64,000 nucleotides of DNA from Umezawaea beigongshangensis (GTDB lineage Bacteria > Actinomycetota > Actinomycetes > Mycobacteriales > Pseudonocardiaceae). Numbering within the stretch: the stretch's first letter is position 1; each line of letters begins with the position of its first letter. The notes under the pieces are model-generated. The model was given only the letters and a program-made list of their open reading frames with translations. It was not told where the DNA came from and made no database searches. The stretch lies in assembly GCF_016464305.1 (NCBI RefSeq), contig NZ_JAEIOJ010000010.1, forward strand, positions 124,001 through 188,000, read 5' to 3'. Positions 17,754 to 26,262 of this stretch are shown here, one piece after another. The translations under genes were made by a program, and so were the position numbers.

Positions 17754-18266
17754 TCAGTCGTCGGTGAACCCGTGCTTGCGACGCTCCTCCTCGATCACCT
17801 TCCAGCGGGCGAGGTTGTGCCTGGCGTCGGCCAGCGCGTCGTGCGCGTCGGCGGGCGCCTTGGGCAGCACGGGCTTGCCGACGTCCTCCCAGCGCTGGCG
17901 CAGGTCGCGGGTGAAGCGGGGCAGGCAGCGCGGCAGCGCGGGCATCGCGCCCCACAGCTGGGCGAGGGCCACGTGGTCGTAGGCGGCGAACCACGCCCAC
18001 AGCTCGACGTCGTCCCGGTTGGCCCCGGGGCCGCCGAAGAACTCCAGGAGGTCGGTGCGGATGCGCTCGCGGCTGCGCCACGCCCGGCTCGCCGGTGGCG
18101 GGAGCTGGTTCAGCACGTTGTGCCGCACCCACGGTCCCGCCCTGTCCGGGTCGAACTCGGTGGACACGGCGTAGAACTCGCGGCCCTCCTCGTCGACCAC
18201 ACCGATCGACACGAGGTCGATGGTCACGCCGTCCTCGATGAACTCACAGTCGTAGAAGAACCGCAC
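17754..18266 (-). CDS. RNase AS-type 3'-5' exoribonuclease (Rv2179c family)
   Basis: A 170-residue DEDDh exonuclease of the actinobacterial RNase AS family, which trims adenylate-containing RNA ends. The four acidic ligands and catalytic His are visible: D6 and E8 in FFYDCEFIED, the Asp of WFAAYDHVAL, and HDALADARHN (His and last Asp). The length equals the M. tuberculosis enzyme. ATG 18266 gives MRFFYDCEF, the standard start. It follows the acyltransferase gene in the same direction, with only nine bases between them (18267-18275), so the two are probably one transcript. Confidence 0.92.
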   Translation of the reverse strand: MRFFYDCEFIEDGVTIDLVSIGVVDEEGREFYAVSTEFDPDRAGPWVRHNVLNQLPPPASRAWRSRERIRTDLLEFFGGPGANRDDVELWAWFAAYDHVALAQLWGAMPALPRCLPRFTRDLRQRWEDVGKPVLPKAPADAHDALADARHNLARWKVIEEERRKHGFTDD

Positions 18267-18275
18267 CGCATCACA

Positions 18276-19034
18276 CTACGGACCCGCTCGTCCGGCCCCG
18301 GTCCCGGGCAGCCGATCGGCCTGCTCGCCCGCCTTCTGCTCGGGCAGCGCGGCGACGGCGGCCTGCTCCTCCTTGGCCTTCGCCGCGTAGACGTCGACGT
18401 ACTCCTGGCCGGACAGCTCCATCAGGGCGTACATGATCTCGTCGGTGATCGAGCGCAGCACGAAGCGGTCGCCGGACAGGCCCTCGTAGCGGGAGAAGTC
18501 CAGCGGCTTGCCGATCTTGATCCGGATCGGGTAGGGCCGCCACATCCGCGAACCGATGGGGTTCGCCCTGTCGGTGCCGATCATCGCCACCGGGATCACC
18601 GGAGCGCCGGACTCCAGCGCGATCCACGCGACGCCGACCTTGCCCTTGTAGAGGCGGCCGTCGGGCGAGCGCGTGCCCTCCGGGTAGATGCCGAGCACCT
18701 TGCCCGCGCGGACGATGCGCACGCCCGTGTCGAGCGCGCCCTGCGCCGCCGACGCGCTGGAGCGGTCGATCGGGACCTGGCCGACGCCGGAGAAGAACCA
18801 CTTCTGGAGCTTGCCCTTGAGTCCGGGACCGGTGAAGTACTCGATCTTCGCGGGGAAGGTCATCCTGCGGGACAGCTTCAGCGGCAGGAAGAACGAGTCG
18901 GACACCGCGAGGTGGTTGCTCGCGAGGATCACGCCCCCGCTCTCGGGAACGTGCTCCGCGCCCTCGATCCGCGGCCGGAAGAACACGTGCAGCAACGGCC
19001 CGAGAAGAACGTGTTTCATCAACCAGTACAGCAC
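18276..19034 (-). CDS. 1-acyl-sn-glycerol-3-phosphate acyltransferase (PlsC family)
   Basis: A 252-residue membrane-associated acyltransferase. The catalytic H-x4-D is in ASNHLAVSDSFF (~res 39-50), block III is IYPEGTRSPDG, and block IV is GAPVIPVAMIGTD. The hydrophobic N-terminus (MLYWLMKHVLLGPLLHVFF) should sit in the membrane. It acylates lysophosphatidate, or a related acceptor, in phospholipid synthesis, and matches Rv2182c in position. GTG 19034 is used; Met at residue 6 is an alternative. A paralog with the same N-terminal MLYxxxK pattern lies at 43566-44234. The C-terminus is an Ala/Glu/Gln-rich tail of about 40 residues. Confidence 0.9.
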   Translation of the reverse strand: MLYWLMKHVLLGPLLHVFFRPRIEGAEHVPESGGVILASNHLAVSDSFFLPLKLSRRMTFPAKIEYFTGPGLKGKLQKWFFSGVGQVPIDRSSASAAQGALDTGVRIVRAGKVLGIYPEGTRSPDGRLYKGKVGVAWIALESGAPVIPVAMIGTDRANPIGSRMWRPYPIRIKIGKPLDFSRYEGLSGDRFVLRSITDEIMYALMELSGQEYVDVYAAKAKEEQAAVAALPEQKAGEQADRLPGTGAGRAGP

Positions 19035-19250
19035 TGCTGGGAGCGCCTCCCTCGGCGAACTCGATCACGACACCGCGCCCACGACACCACGCAGGCGGCC
19101 AGCCTACGGAGCCGACGGCGCCAGGCACAACGAACAGCGGGCCCGGCCGCGCGGGCACAACTCCCCCGGCTGCCGCAACCGCAACGGACGCGGGTCGTGC
19201 GACGATGGAGCAACGGACACCCGCGACCCGGGAGGGGCTGGAGCACGCCC

Positions 19251-19850
19251 ATGAACCACCGCCGCGACTCGACGGACGGCCCCGAGGACGTTGACGCGGC
19301 CTTCGCCGAGATCGTCGCGAGCCTCGAACGCGAAGGGGTCGGCTCCGCGTGGTCGGCCACCGGTTTCGCGGACGACTCCGACGAGCAGCCCGACACCTCG
19401 CCCGCGAAGGCGTCCACCACCGAGCCGCGCACGCCCGTTCCCGGCCGGGACGCGCCCGAGTCCGAGGCGTCCACTCCGGACGCGCCCGCTCCTGAGCCGC
19501 CGCCCGAGCCCGGTGGCCGGGGCCGCGAGGACACCGCTCTCGCCACTCGTCCCGAGGACGACCTCGACGACCAGCGGGGGCGCACCGCTCCCGACGACGG
19601 CCCGGACGACCACTTCGTCCCGCCGGAGCCGCCGCCGATGCCGTCGCTGCGTCCCGGCACCATCGCGGCGCTGGGCGTCGTGCTGCTGGGTGTCGTCCTG
19701 CTCGTCGCTCCCGGCCTGTTCGGACTCCGCACGAGCATCAGCGCGCCGCTGGCCCTCGTGGCGATGTGCACCGGAGCGGGCTGGCTGATCCTGCGCCTGC
19801 GCCACGACCCGCCGCCCGACAGCGGCTGGGACGACGGCGCGCGGCTCTGA
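19251..19850 (+). CDS. DUF308-like acidic-linker membrane protein
   Basis: A 199-residue protein. Residues 1-110 are hydrophilic, acidic and Pro-rich and probably disordered. A conserved DDHFVPPEPPPMPSLRPG motif comes just before two membrane helices (AALGVVLLGVVLLVAPGLFG and APLALVAMCTGAGWLILRL). A short C-terminal tail follows. Similar proteins in relatives are annotated as DUF308-containing membrane proteins of unknown function. ATG 19251 follows a GGAG-containing stretch. It is divergent from the acyltransferase and convergent with the ROK kinase. No function is assigned. Confidence 0.78.
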   Translation: MNHRRDSTDGPEDVDAAFAEIVASLEREGVGSAWSATGFADDSDEQPDTSPAKASTTEPRTPVPGRDAPESEASTPDAPAPEPPPEPGGRGREDTALATRPEDDLDDQRGRTAPDDGPDDHFVPPEPPPMPSLRPGTIAALGVVLLGVVLLVAPGLFGLRTSISAPLALVAMCTGAGWLILRLRHDPPPDSGWDDGARL

Positions 19851-19871
19851 CTCCGACGGCCGGCCGGGTGG

Positions 19872-20840
19872 TCAGCGGCGGCCGTTGCGGGCCGTCGCGT
19901 CGGCCAGGTCCCTCGCCATCGTCGCCACACCCACGATGCCCGCGTCGTCACCGAGCTGGGCGGTCCGGATGCGGGCGAGCGGACGGTGCCCGGCACCGGT
20001 GACCACCGAGGCGTAGCGCTCGCGGGCGTCGTCGAGGAACAGCGGGGCCGACTCCGACACGCCGCCGCCGACGACCACGACCTCCGGGTCGTACACGTCG
20101 GCCACCAGCGCGAGGCCGTCGCCGAGCCACCGGGCCAGGTCGGCCATCGCGCGCAGCGCCAGCGGATCGCCGTCGCGGGCAGCACCCGCCACCCGGCGCC
20201 CGGTCACGGCGCGCGCGTCGCCGGCCGCCTCCCGCGCCAGCACGGTGGACGCGCCGGGGTGCTTGGCCAGCAGTTCCACCGCCGTCGTGCTCAGCGCCGT
20301 GCCGCTGCAGTACCGCTCCCAGCAGCCGCTCTTGCCGCACGGGCACGGCCGCCCGCCGGGCACGACCCGCAGGTGACCCAGTTCGGGCGCGACGCCGTGC
20401 GCGCCGCGGAACACCTGGCCGTCGAGCAGCAGCGCGCCACCGATGCCCGTGCCGATCGCGACCAGCGCGGCGACCTTCGCGCCGCGCGCGGCGCCGAAGC
20501 GGTGCTCGCCGAGGGCGGCGGCGTTGGCGTCGTGCTCCAGCACGACGGGCATCCCCAGCCGCTCGGACATGCGGTCCGCGACGGGCGCCTGCCGCCAGGC
20601 CAGGTGCGGCGCGAAGCGCACGCTGCGCCGGTCCGAGGTCACGAAACCGGCGACGGCCAGGCCGACCGCGGTGACCCGGTGCCGTCCGGCCAGCTCGGCG
20701 ACCGCCGCGGCGATGGCCTGCTCCAGCGGTTCCGCACCGGACGGGGTGGGCGAGCGGGTGGTGTCGAGGACGGCGCCGTCACCGTCGACCACCCCGGCTC
20801 GCACGCTCGTCCCGCCCACGTCGATGCCGATCGTCAGCAC
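19872..20840 (-). CDS. ROK-family sugar kinase (glucokinase-like)
   Basis: A 322-residue ROK protein. The ATP-binding phosphate loop is IGIDVGGTSVRAG at the N-terminus. The sugar site and catalytic Asp are in VVLEHDANAAALGE. The zinc motif GHLRVVPGGRPCPCGKSGCWE provides His and three Cys. A second glycine-rich block is VVVVGGGVSES. There is no DNA-binding domain before the kinase, so it is a kinase rather than a repressor. Glucose is the likely substrate by family, not proven. GTG 20840 gives MLTIGIDVGGT. Its start overlaps the end of the upstream 122-codon gene by seven bases. Confidence 0.88.
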   Translation of the reverse strand: MLTIGIDVGGTSVRAGVVDGDGAVLDTTRSPTPSGAEPLEQAIAAAVAELAGRHRVTAVGLAVAGFVTSDRRSVRFAPHLAWRQAPVADRMSERLGMPVVLEHDANAAALGEHRFGAARGAKVAALVAIGTGIGGALLLDGQVFRGAHGVAPELGHLRVVPGGRPCPCGKSGCWERYCSGTALSTTAVELLAKHPGASTVLAREAAGDARAVTGRRVAGAARDGDPLALRAMADLARWLGDGLALVADVYDPEVVVVGGGVSESAPLFLDDARERYASVVTGAGHRPLARIRTAQLGDDAGIVGVATMARDLADATARNGRR

Positions 20841-21202
20841 CCGTTGCTCCGGCGGACGACCTGGATGTGCTGCACGCGCGACTCCTCCGGCGGTGCTGCC
20901 GCCGGCTCGGGCGGTGCTTCTCGTGTGGTGGTGGTGGTGGCCGCGGGCTCGGCGAGGGCGGTGCGCAGCACCGCGATCAGCCCGGCGACGTGCTCGGCGG
21001 CCTTCGCCGCGAGTTCGGAGCGGTCCCCGCGCAGCACGGCCGCGGTGTTGCACACCGGGCACCAGCCGCAGGTCTGCGGCGTGTGCTCGTCCTGCTCACC
21101 CGCGGCCGCGGCCCTCTGCAACCACGGTTGCGCGCGCTCGGCCGCGGTGTCCAGCAGCAGGCGCAGCTCCTCGGCCAGGCGGCCGGTGCTCTCGTCCTTC
21201 AT
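20834..21202 (-). CDS. Small CxxCPxC protein of unknown function (Rv2183c position)
   Basis: A 122-residue protein. Residues 1-40 are amphipathic helix (EELRLLLDTAAERAQPWLQRAAAAGE). A CGWCPVC motif at about 45-51 could bind zinc or be redox-active. Residues 58-85 are a second helix (AAKAAEHVAGLIAVLRTAL), and the tail is Thr/Pro/Glu-rich. It overlaps the ROK kinase start and follows the ArsA-type ATPase by four bases, so it is inside an operon. Rv2183c holds the same place in M. tuberculosis. Function unknown. Confidence 0.75.
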   Translation of the reverse strand: MKDESTGRLAEELRLLLDTAAERAQPWLQRAAAAGEQDEHTPQTCGWCPVCNTAAVLRGDRSELAAKAAEHVAGLIAVLRTALAEPAATTTTTREAPPEPAAAPPEESRVQHIQVVRRSNGC

Positions 21203-21206
21203 GTCC

Positions 21207-22412
21207 TCAACGCATCCACAGGTCGGGATCGGGGCGGAACCGCACGACGAGCCCGGTCTCGTCCATCTCGGCTCCGGTGACGACGCAGCGGCGCAGCAGC
21301 GACGGCAGGGCGATCAGCCTGCGGCGGCCGTCCACGGTGACGGCCAGTTCGTCGCCGACCCGCGCGAGGTCCAGCTCGGTGTCGTCGGACAGCGGCAGCG
21401 CGACCCGCAGCGCGTACTCCGCGTCGTGCCCGCGACCCCCGCCGGTGACCCGCAGCAGCGGAGCGGACGGCTCGGTCGCGGTGGCCAGGGGGTCGTCGTC
21501 GCCGTAGAGCTGCTCGGCGACGTCGAGCAGCGCGGACACGCCGACGGGTTCGGCGGCCCGGTGGTCCACCGTGCGCACGGCGAGGTCGCCGGTCAGCTCG
21601 GCGAGGACGGCGTCCTGCTCGGCGCGGCGGGTGCGCAGCCAGGAGGCGGCGGCGCCGCGCTCCGGGCCGGGGTCCGGCACGAGGCGGTTGACGATCACGC
21701 CGTCCACCCGCACGCCCTGCAGCGCGAGCGCGGTGAGCGTCCGCCGGGTCTCCGCGGCCACCACGCGCTCCGGGGTGCAGACGAGCCGCACGCTCGTGGC
21801 GCCCTGGTCCACGAGCATCGCCCGCAGCACGCCGAGGTGGTCGGCGAGCCTGCCGAGGGCGTCGGCGGTGGCGTCCCAGGTCTCCGCGGTGCCGTTCCCG
21901 GCGACCCCGGCGAGCAGTCCGCGCACGACGCGGCGGTGCGTCGGGAACAGCCTCTCGACGTACCCGGCGAACGCGTCGGGCAGGGCGAGCAGCCGCAGCG
22001 TCTCCGCGGTGGGGCCGCAGTCGACGACGACCGCCTCCCACGGGCCGGACGCGGCGAGCCGGTGCACCTCGGTGAGGCAGAGGAGCTCCTCCACACCGGG
22101 CAGCACGGTCAGCTCCTCGGCGTCCAGCTCGTCCACACCGGCGCCGGCGAGCAGCGTGCGGAGATGGTGGCGCAGCTCGTGCCACGTGTCGTCGACGAGG
22201 CCGCGCGGATCGATCTGGGCGGCGAACAGCCCGCCCTCGACCTCGGTGGGCGACGCGTCGAGCGGCGTGTCGAGCGCGTCGCCGAGCGAGTGCGCCGGGT
22301 CGGTGGACACCACGAGCACCTTGCGGCCGGTGGAGGCGAGCAGGCCGGCGGTGGCCGCGGCGAGGGTCGTCTTGCCGACCCCGCCCTTGCCCGTGAAGAG
22401 GAGCACCCGCAC
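21207..22412 (-). CDS. ArsA/GET3-family ATPase (Rv2184c-like)
   Basis: A 401-residue P-loop ATPase of the ArsA/TRC40 family. The deviant Walker A is LLFTGKGGVGKTTLAAATA (res ~4-22), with switch I VSTDPAHSLGDAL and a P-loop-facing VVVDCGPTAETLRLL. The last ~90 residues form a beta-rich Hsp20/alpha-crystallin-like tail seen in many actinobacterial members (EYALRVALPLSDDTELDLARVGDELAVTVDGRRR). Actinobacterial homologues are not arsenic pumps; a chaperone or envelope role is likely but unproven. It sits ten bases after the SRPBCC gene in the same operon. Confidence 0.9.
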   Translation of the reverse strand: MRVLLFTGKGGVGKTTLAAATAGLLASTGRKVLVVSTDPAHSLGDALDTPLDASPTEVEGGLFAAQIDPRGLVDDTWHELRHHLRTLLAGAGVDELDAEELTVLPGVEELLCLTEVHRLAASGPWEAVVVDCGPTAETLRLLALPDAFAGYVERLFPTHRRVVRGLLAGVAGNGTAETWDATADALGRLADHLGVLRAMLVDQGATSVRLVCTPERVVAAETRRTLTALALQGVRVDGVIVNRLVPDPGPERGAAASWLRTRRAEQDAVLAELTGDLAVRTVDHRAAEPVGVSALLDVAEQLYGDDDPLATATEPSAPLLRVTGGGRGHDAEYALRVALPLSDDTELDLARVGDELAVTVDGRRRLIALPSLLRRCVVTGAEMDETGLVVRFRPDPDLWMR

Positions 22413-22422
22413 GTGGACTGCC

Positions 22423-22857
22423 TCAGCCCGCGTTCTCGACGCGACGCTTCAGCTCCTTGAGCGCGGTGTCCATGATCATCTTTTCGGCCTTGCGGCGGAA
22501 CAGGCCGATCATCGGCACGACGAGCTGCACGGACAGCGTGTAGGTCACCTCGGTGCCGCTGCCGCCGGGCACGAGCCGGTAGCTGCCGTGCTGGGACTTC
22601 TGCATGTTGCCCTTGACGAGGCTCCAGCGGACGCCGTCGGGAACCCACTCGTAGGCCAGCACGTACTCGTCCTTGATCGGCCCCTGGTCGATGTTGAACC
22701 GCACCTGCGCGGCCCGGCCGTCCTCGCCGGTCTCCAGCACCTCGGTGCGCTTCACCCCGTTCGCCCACTCCGGGTACGCGTCGAAGTCGGCGATCACGGC
22801 CAGGATCCGCTCCGGCGCGGCGTCGATCGTGATGGACTGGGTGGACTCGTCGGCCAT
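22423..22857 (-). CDS. SRPBCC/START-like protein (Rv2185c position)
   Basis: A 144-residue SRPBCC-fold protein with a hydrophobic ligand pocket. The typical opening is QSITIDAAPERILAVIADFDAYPEWANGVKR, the middle VRFNIDQGPIKDEYVLAYEW, and the long C-terminal helix RRKAEKMIMDTALKELKRRVE. It is the first gene of a run 22857 to 19872 on the minus strand (SRPBCC, ATPase, CxxC protein, ROK kinase). The ligand is unknown; lipid binding is a common family theme. Confidence 0.87.
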   Translation of the reverse strand: MADESTQSITIDAAPERILAVIADFDAYPEWANGVKRTEVLETGEDGRAAQVRFNIDQGPIKDEYVLAYEWVPDGVRWSLVKGNMQKSQHGSYRLVPGGSGTEVTYTLSVQLVVPMIGLFRRKAEKMIMDTALKELKRRVENAG

Positions 22858-22884
22858 GCCGGGCAGGTTACCCGGTGCGAGCGT

Positions 22885-23673
22885 TCACCAACGCAGCACG
22901 TGAGGTGTGCCCCGGCGTTGGAAGTGACCGACGTTGACGCACTCGGTCCAGCCCACCCTGACCCGCTGCGCCATGGGCTGGTGCACGTGCCCGAAGAACG
23001 ACCACCGGGGCCGCTCGCGGGCGATGAGGTCGAGCAGCGCGCGCGACCCCAGCTCGGGTCGGCGGGCCACCACGTCGTAGGTCAGCTCCGGAACCGCCGG
23101 CGGCACGTGGGTGCACAGCACGTCGACGTCGGTCAGTGCGGTGAGCGCCGTCGCGAACTCGGCGTCCGTGCGCAGGTAGGGGTGCCACGGACCGCCCCGG
23201 CGGCGCACCGCGCCCGGCGGGATCACCGCGCCCCCGGCGAACCCGAAGCGCAGGCCGCCGATCTCGGTCACCTCGCCGTCGAGCAGGTGCAGGCCCTCGC
23301 GCGCGAAGCGCGGCCACAGGTGCGGCTCGTCCACGTTGCCCGGCGTGGCGTAGGTGGGAGCGGGCATGACGGCGAACAGCTCGGCGTACTGCTCCAGCAC
23401 CGCCTCGCGCACGACGCTCGCCGCGTCGGGGAGGCTCTCCCACAGCGACCTCACGTAGACGGCGGTCTCGGGGCCCATCCGCTCGCGCCGCAGCCGCGCG
23501 AACACCGCGACCTTCTCCGGCCCGAACACCCGGCCGAGGATGCCGCGCTCGTGGTGGTGGTAGTCGACGAAGTCGATGAGGTCGCCCAGCACCACCAGCG
23601 CGTCGGCACCGTCACCGGCCCGCGCGAGGGCCTCGGCGTTGCCGTGGACGTCGGACACAACGTGAACACGCAC
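22885..23673 (-). CDS. Calcineurin-like metallophosphoesterase
   Basis: A 262-residue metallophosphoesterase with all five metal motifs in order: VVSDVHGN (res ~5-12), VVLGDLIDF, TPGNVDEP, CTHVPP and FFGHVHQPM. This is a complete binuclear active site. The sequence between motifs 2 and 3 contains a HHHE run and an inserted helical part. The protein is cytoplasmic. The substrate is not evident. GTG 23673 gives MRVHVVSDVHGN. It runs in the same direction as the SRPBCC genes on either side. Confidence 0.88.
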   Translation of the reverse strand: MRVHVVSDVHGNAEALARAGDGADALVVLGDLIDFVDYHHHERGILGRVFGPEKVAVFARLRRERMGPETAVYVRSLWESLPDAASVVREAVLEQYAELFAVMPAPTYATPGNVDEPHLWPRFAREGLHLLDGEVTEIGGLRFGFAGGAVIPPGAVRRRGGPWHPYLRTDAEFATALTALTDVDVLCTHVPPAVPELTYDVVARRPELGSRALLDLIARERPRWSFFGHVHQPMAQRVRVGWTECVNVGHFQRRGTPHVLRW

Positions 23674-23704
23674 GACGCAAACCTACGTCAGGGACCGCAC
23701 GTGA

Positions 23705-24085
23705 TCACCCGACCGGCGGGTGACCCGGCGGACGGCCGTCCTCCAGCACGAGCTTCAGGCCCAGCGCCACCTCCTTGGCCGCGAGCTGACGGCGGCGGAC
23801 CTCCTTGAGCGCCCTCGGCAGCGGAGCCGGGCCGCCGGGCGGGTCGGCGCGCAGGAAGTAGTGCAGCAGGGTGCCGTCGAGCACGGGCTCCAGCCAGACC
23901 TCCATCGTGCCGACGAGCGCGCCGCCGACCGTCCAGCGCAGACCCTCGTCCCCCCGGTCGAGGTAGACGTCGAGCTGGAGGTCGGGCCAGTGCTCGTCCC
24001 ACGCGGCGGGGTCGGCGAAGGCCGCGCGCACGACGTTCGGCGGTACCGCTAAGAACGTCTCGTCCACCACGTCCACGCTGGGCAT
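23705..24085 (-). CDS. Polyketide cyclase / SRPBCC-like protein (Rv2186c position)
   Basis: A 126-residue protein of the polyketide cyclase/dehydrase type. It opens VDVVDETFLAVPPNVVRAAFADPAAWDEHWPDLQ and continues with a strand pair LRWTVGGALVGTMEVWLEP and a closing helix ALKEVRRRQLAAKEVALGLK. It is shorter than typical SRPBCC proteins but aligns across the fold. It is divergent from fadD15, 113 bases away. The ligand is unknown. Confidence 0.8.
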   Translation of the reverse strand: MPSVDVVDETFLAVPPNVVRAAFADPAAWDEHWPDLQLDVYLDRGDEGLRWTVGGALVGTMEVWLEPVLDGTLLHYFLRADPPGGPAPLPRALKEVRRRQLAAKEVALGLKLVLEDGRPPGHPPVG

Positions 24086-24154
24086 GGTGGGGAGCGTGCC
24101 ACGAGAAGGTCACACCACGGGTGTCCGCCCTGGTGTATCGCCCGAATCACAGGT

Positions 24155-24160
24155 TAGGTT
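24155..24160 (+). promoter_or_regulatory. Candidate -10 box (TAGGTT) for fadD15
   Basis: TAGGTT lies 37 bases before GTG 24198 and would leave a short leader containing the CCGGAGGTC ribosome site. The -35 element is weak. Confidence 0.35.
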
Positions 24161-24197
24161 TCCCCACCGGTAACAAACGAACCGACCGGAGGTCGAC

Positions 24198-26012
24198 GTG
24201 CGCGAGTTCAGCGTTCCCGCCACAGCCGCGGTGGCTCCCGAGGAGAACCTCACCGACATGGTGTGGGCGAACGCGGAGCGCTTCGGCAACGCCGTCAGCT
24301 TCCGCCGCCGCGTCGACGGCACGTGGGTCGACGTCACCGCTCGCGACTTCGCCGCGCAGGTGCTGGCCGTGGCCAAGGGGCTGATCGCGGCCGGCCTGGA
24401 GCGGGGCGACCGCATCGCGCTGGTGTCGAAGTCCCGCTACGAGTGGTCGCTGATCGACTTCGCGATCTGGAGCGCGGGCGGCGTGACCGTGCCCGTCTAC
24501 GAGACGTCCTCGACCGAGCAGGTGAACTGGATCCTGTCCGACTCGGGCGCGAAGGCCGTGTTCGTGGAGACGGCGGAGCACCGCGAGACGGTTGACTCGG
24601 TCGTGGACCGGCTGCCCGAGCTGCGTCACGTCTGGCAGATCGACGGCCCAGGCGACCACGGCGCGGCCGGTGCGATCGACGAGCTGACCGCGCTCGGCGC
24701 GCAGGTGTCCGACGAGGACGCGCACACGCGCCGCAGGGACGTGACCGCCGACGAGGACGCGACGCTCGTCTACACCTCCGGCACGACGGGCCGCCCCAAG
24801 GGCTGTCAGCTCACCCACCGCAACCTGCTGAACGAGGTGCGCGGCGACTTCGCGGCGTTCCCGCAGCTGATGATGGCGGGAAACTCGCTGCTGTGCTTCC
24901 TGCCGCTGGCGCACATCCTCATGCGGGCGATCACCCTGTGCTGCGTCTACACCAGGGTGACGCTGGGGCACACGGCGGACGTGCGCAACCTCGTCGAGGA
25001 CCTCGGGTCGTTCCGGCCCACGTTCGTGGTCGCCGTGCCGCGCGTGTTCGAGAAGGTCTACAACGGCGCGAAGCAGAAGGCGCACGCCGAGGGCAAGGGC
25101 AAGATCTTCGACGCGGCCGAGGCGACCGCGGTGGCCCACAGCCGGGCGAGGGACGAGGCCGGGGGCGCCGGCCTGGGCCTGAAGATCAAGCACGCGGTGT
25201 TCGACCGGCTCGTCTACACGAAGCTGCGGGCCGCGCTCGGCGGACGCTGCATCGCGGCGGTCTCCGGCGGCGCCCCGCTGGGCGAGCGGCTGGCGCACTT
25301 CTTCCGCGGCGTGGGCGTGCCGGTGTTCGAGGGCTACGGCCTGACCGAGACCAGCGCCGCGGCGTGCGTGAACACCGAGAACGCGTTCCGCGTCGGCACG
25401 GTGGGCCGCCCGGTGGCCGGTCAGTCGATCCGCATCTCGGAGGACGGCGAGATCCTGATCAAGGGCGGCGTGGTGTTCCAGAGCTACTGGAACAACGAGG
25501 CCGCGACCAGGGAGGCCCTGGAGGACGGCTGGTTCCGCACCGGTGACATCGGCCAGCTCGACGAGGACGGCTTCCTGAGCATCACCGGCCGGAAGAAGGA
25601 GATCATCGTCACCGCCGGTGGCAAGAACGTCTCCCCCGCCGTCCTGGAGGACCGCATCCGGGCGCACCCCCTGATCAGCCAGTGCATGGTCGTGGGCGAC
25701 GCGCAGCCGTTCATCGGCGCGCTGATCACGATCGACCCGGAGTTCTTCCCGGCGTGGAAGGAGCAGAACGGCAAGCCGGCCGACGCCGAGGTGGCCGACC
25801 TGCTGGACGACGCGGACCTCCAGAGGGCGATCCAGGACGCCGTGGACGACGCGAACCTGGCGGTGTCCAAGGCCGAGTCGATCAAGAAGTTCCGCATCCT
25901 GCCCGTGGACTTCTCCGAGGCCGGCGGTGAGATGACTCCGAGCCTGAAGCTGCGCAGGAGCGTGGTGGCCCAGACCTACTCCGGCGACATCAGGGCGATC
26001 TACGCGAAGTAG
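24198..26012 (+). CDS. fadD15: Long-chain fatty-acid CoA ligase (FadD15-like)
   Basis: A 604-residue AMP-forming acyl-CoA synthetase. The P-loop is VYTSGTTGRPKGCQLTH (~res 192-208), A5 is GYGLTETSAAA, A7 is GWFRTGDIGQLDEDGFL, and A8 is ITGRKKEIIVTAGGKNVSP. The last catalytic Lys region is MTPSLKLRR. It activates long-chain fatty acids to acyl-CoA via acyl-AMP. Position matches Rv2187. GTG 24198 follows a good GGAGG site. Its transcript probably ends at the large hairpin 26222-26262, after the 22-bp repeats. Confidence 0.93.
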   Translation: MREFSVPATAAVAPEENLTDMVWANAERFGNAVSFRRRVDGTWVDVTARDFAAQVLAVAKGLIAAGLERGDRIALVSKSRYEWSLIDFAIWSAGGVTVPVYETSSTEQVNWILSDSGAKAVFVETAEHRETVDSVVDRLPELRHVWQIDGPGDHGAAGAIDELTALGAQVSDEDAHTRRRDVTADEDATLVYTSGTTGRPKGCQLTHRNLLNEVRGDFAAFPQLMMAGNSLLCFLPLAHILMRAITLCCVYTRVTLGHTADVRNLVEDLGSFRPTFVVAVPRVFEKVYNGAKQKAHAEGKGKIFDAAEATAVAHSRARDEAGGAGLGLKIKHAVFDRLVYTKLRAALGGRCIAAVSGGAPLGERLAHFFRGVGVPVFEGYGLTETSAAACVNTENAFRVGTVGRPVAGQSIRISEDGEILIKGGVVFQSYWNNEAATREALEDGWFRTGDIGQLDEDGFLSITGRKKEIIVTAGGKNVSPAVLEDRIRAHPLISQCMVVGDAQPFIGALITIDPEFFPAWKEQNGKPADAEVADLLDDADLQRAIQDAVDDANLAVSKAESIKKFRILPVDFSEAGGEMTPSLKLRRSVVAQTYSGDIRAIYAK

Positions 26013-26138
26013 GAGCGGAAGCGGAGGACCGCGGAGGGCCGTCCCCCGGGGCGGCCTTCTGCTCGGGTGCACCCCACCACTGAACAGGCCCGGCCTGAAC
26101 GCCCGTCCCACGACACCCCAACACTCGGCGCAAAGGAC

Positions 26139-26204
26139 CTGAACACTCGACTCGGGCGGCCCGAACGCTCAACTCGCGGTGCCTGAACGCTCCACTCGCG
26201 GTAC
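26139..26204. repeat. Three tandem 22-bp repeats, left flank of the SARP gene
   Basis: Units 26139-26160, 26161-26182 and 26183-26204. The first half reads CYGAACRCTC, the second half RACTCGCGGTGC, with a few substitutions. The reverse complement of the same unit is repeated four times at 29508-29595. Partly matching sequence extends left to about 26092. Confidence 0.8.
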
Positions 26205-26221
26205 GCCCGGACCGGCACAGA

Positions 26222-26262
26222 CGGATGGCCCGCACCCGGCTCAGCCGGGTGCGGGCCATCCG
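26222..26262. terminator. 19-bp-stem hairpin terminator after fadD15
   Basis: Arms 26222-26240 and 26244-26262 are exact reverse complements (GATGGCCCGCACCCGGC within the stem) around a TCA loop. Confidence 0.75.

Noticed and set aside
20910-20950. GTGGTGGTGG-rich stretch read as a His-rich metal-binding N-terminus of the ROK kinase
   Set aside because: It is the out-of-frame reading of the Thr-rich tail of the 122-codon gene; the kinase starts at 20840 with MLTIGIDVGGT.
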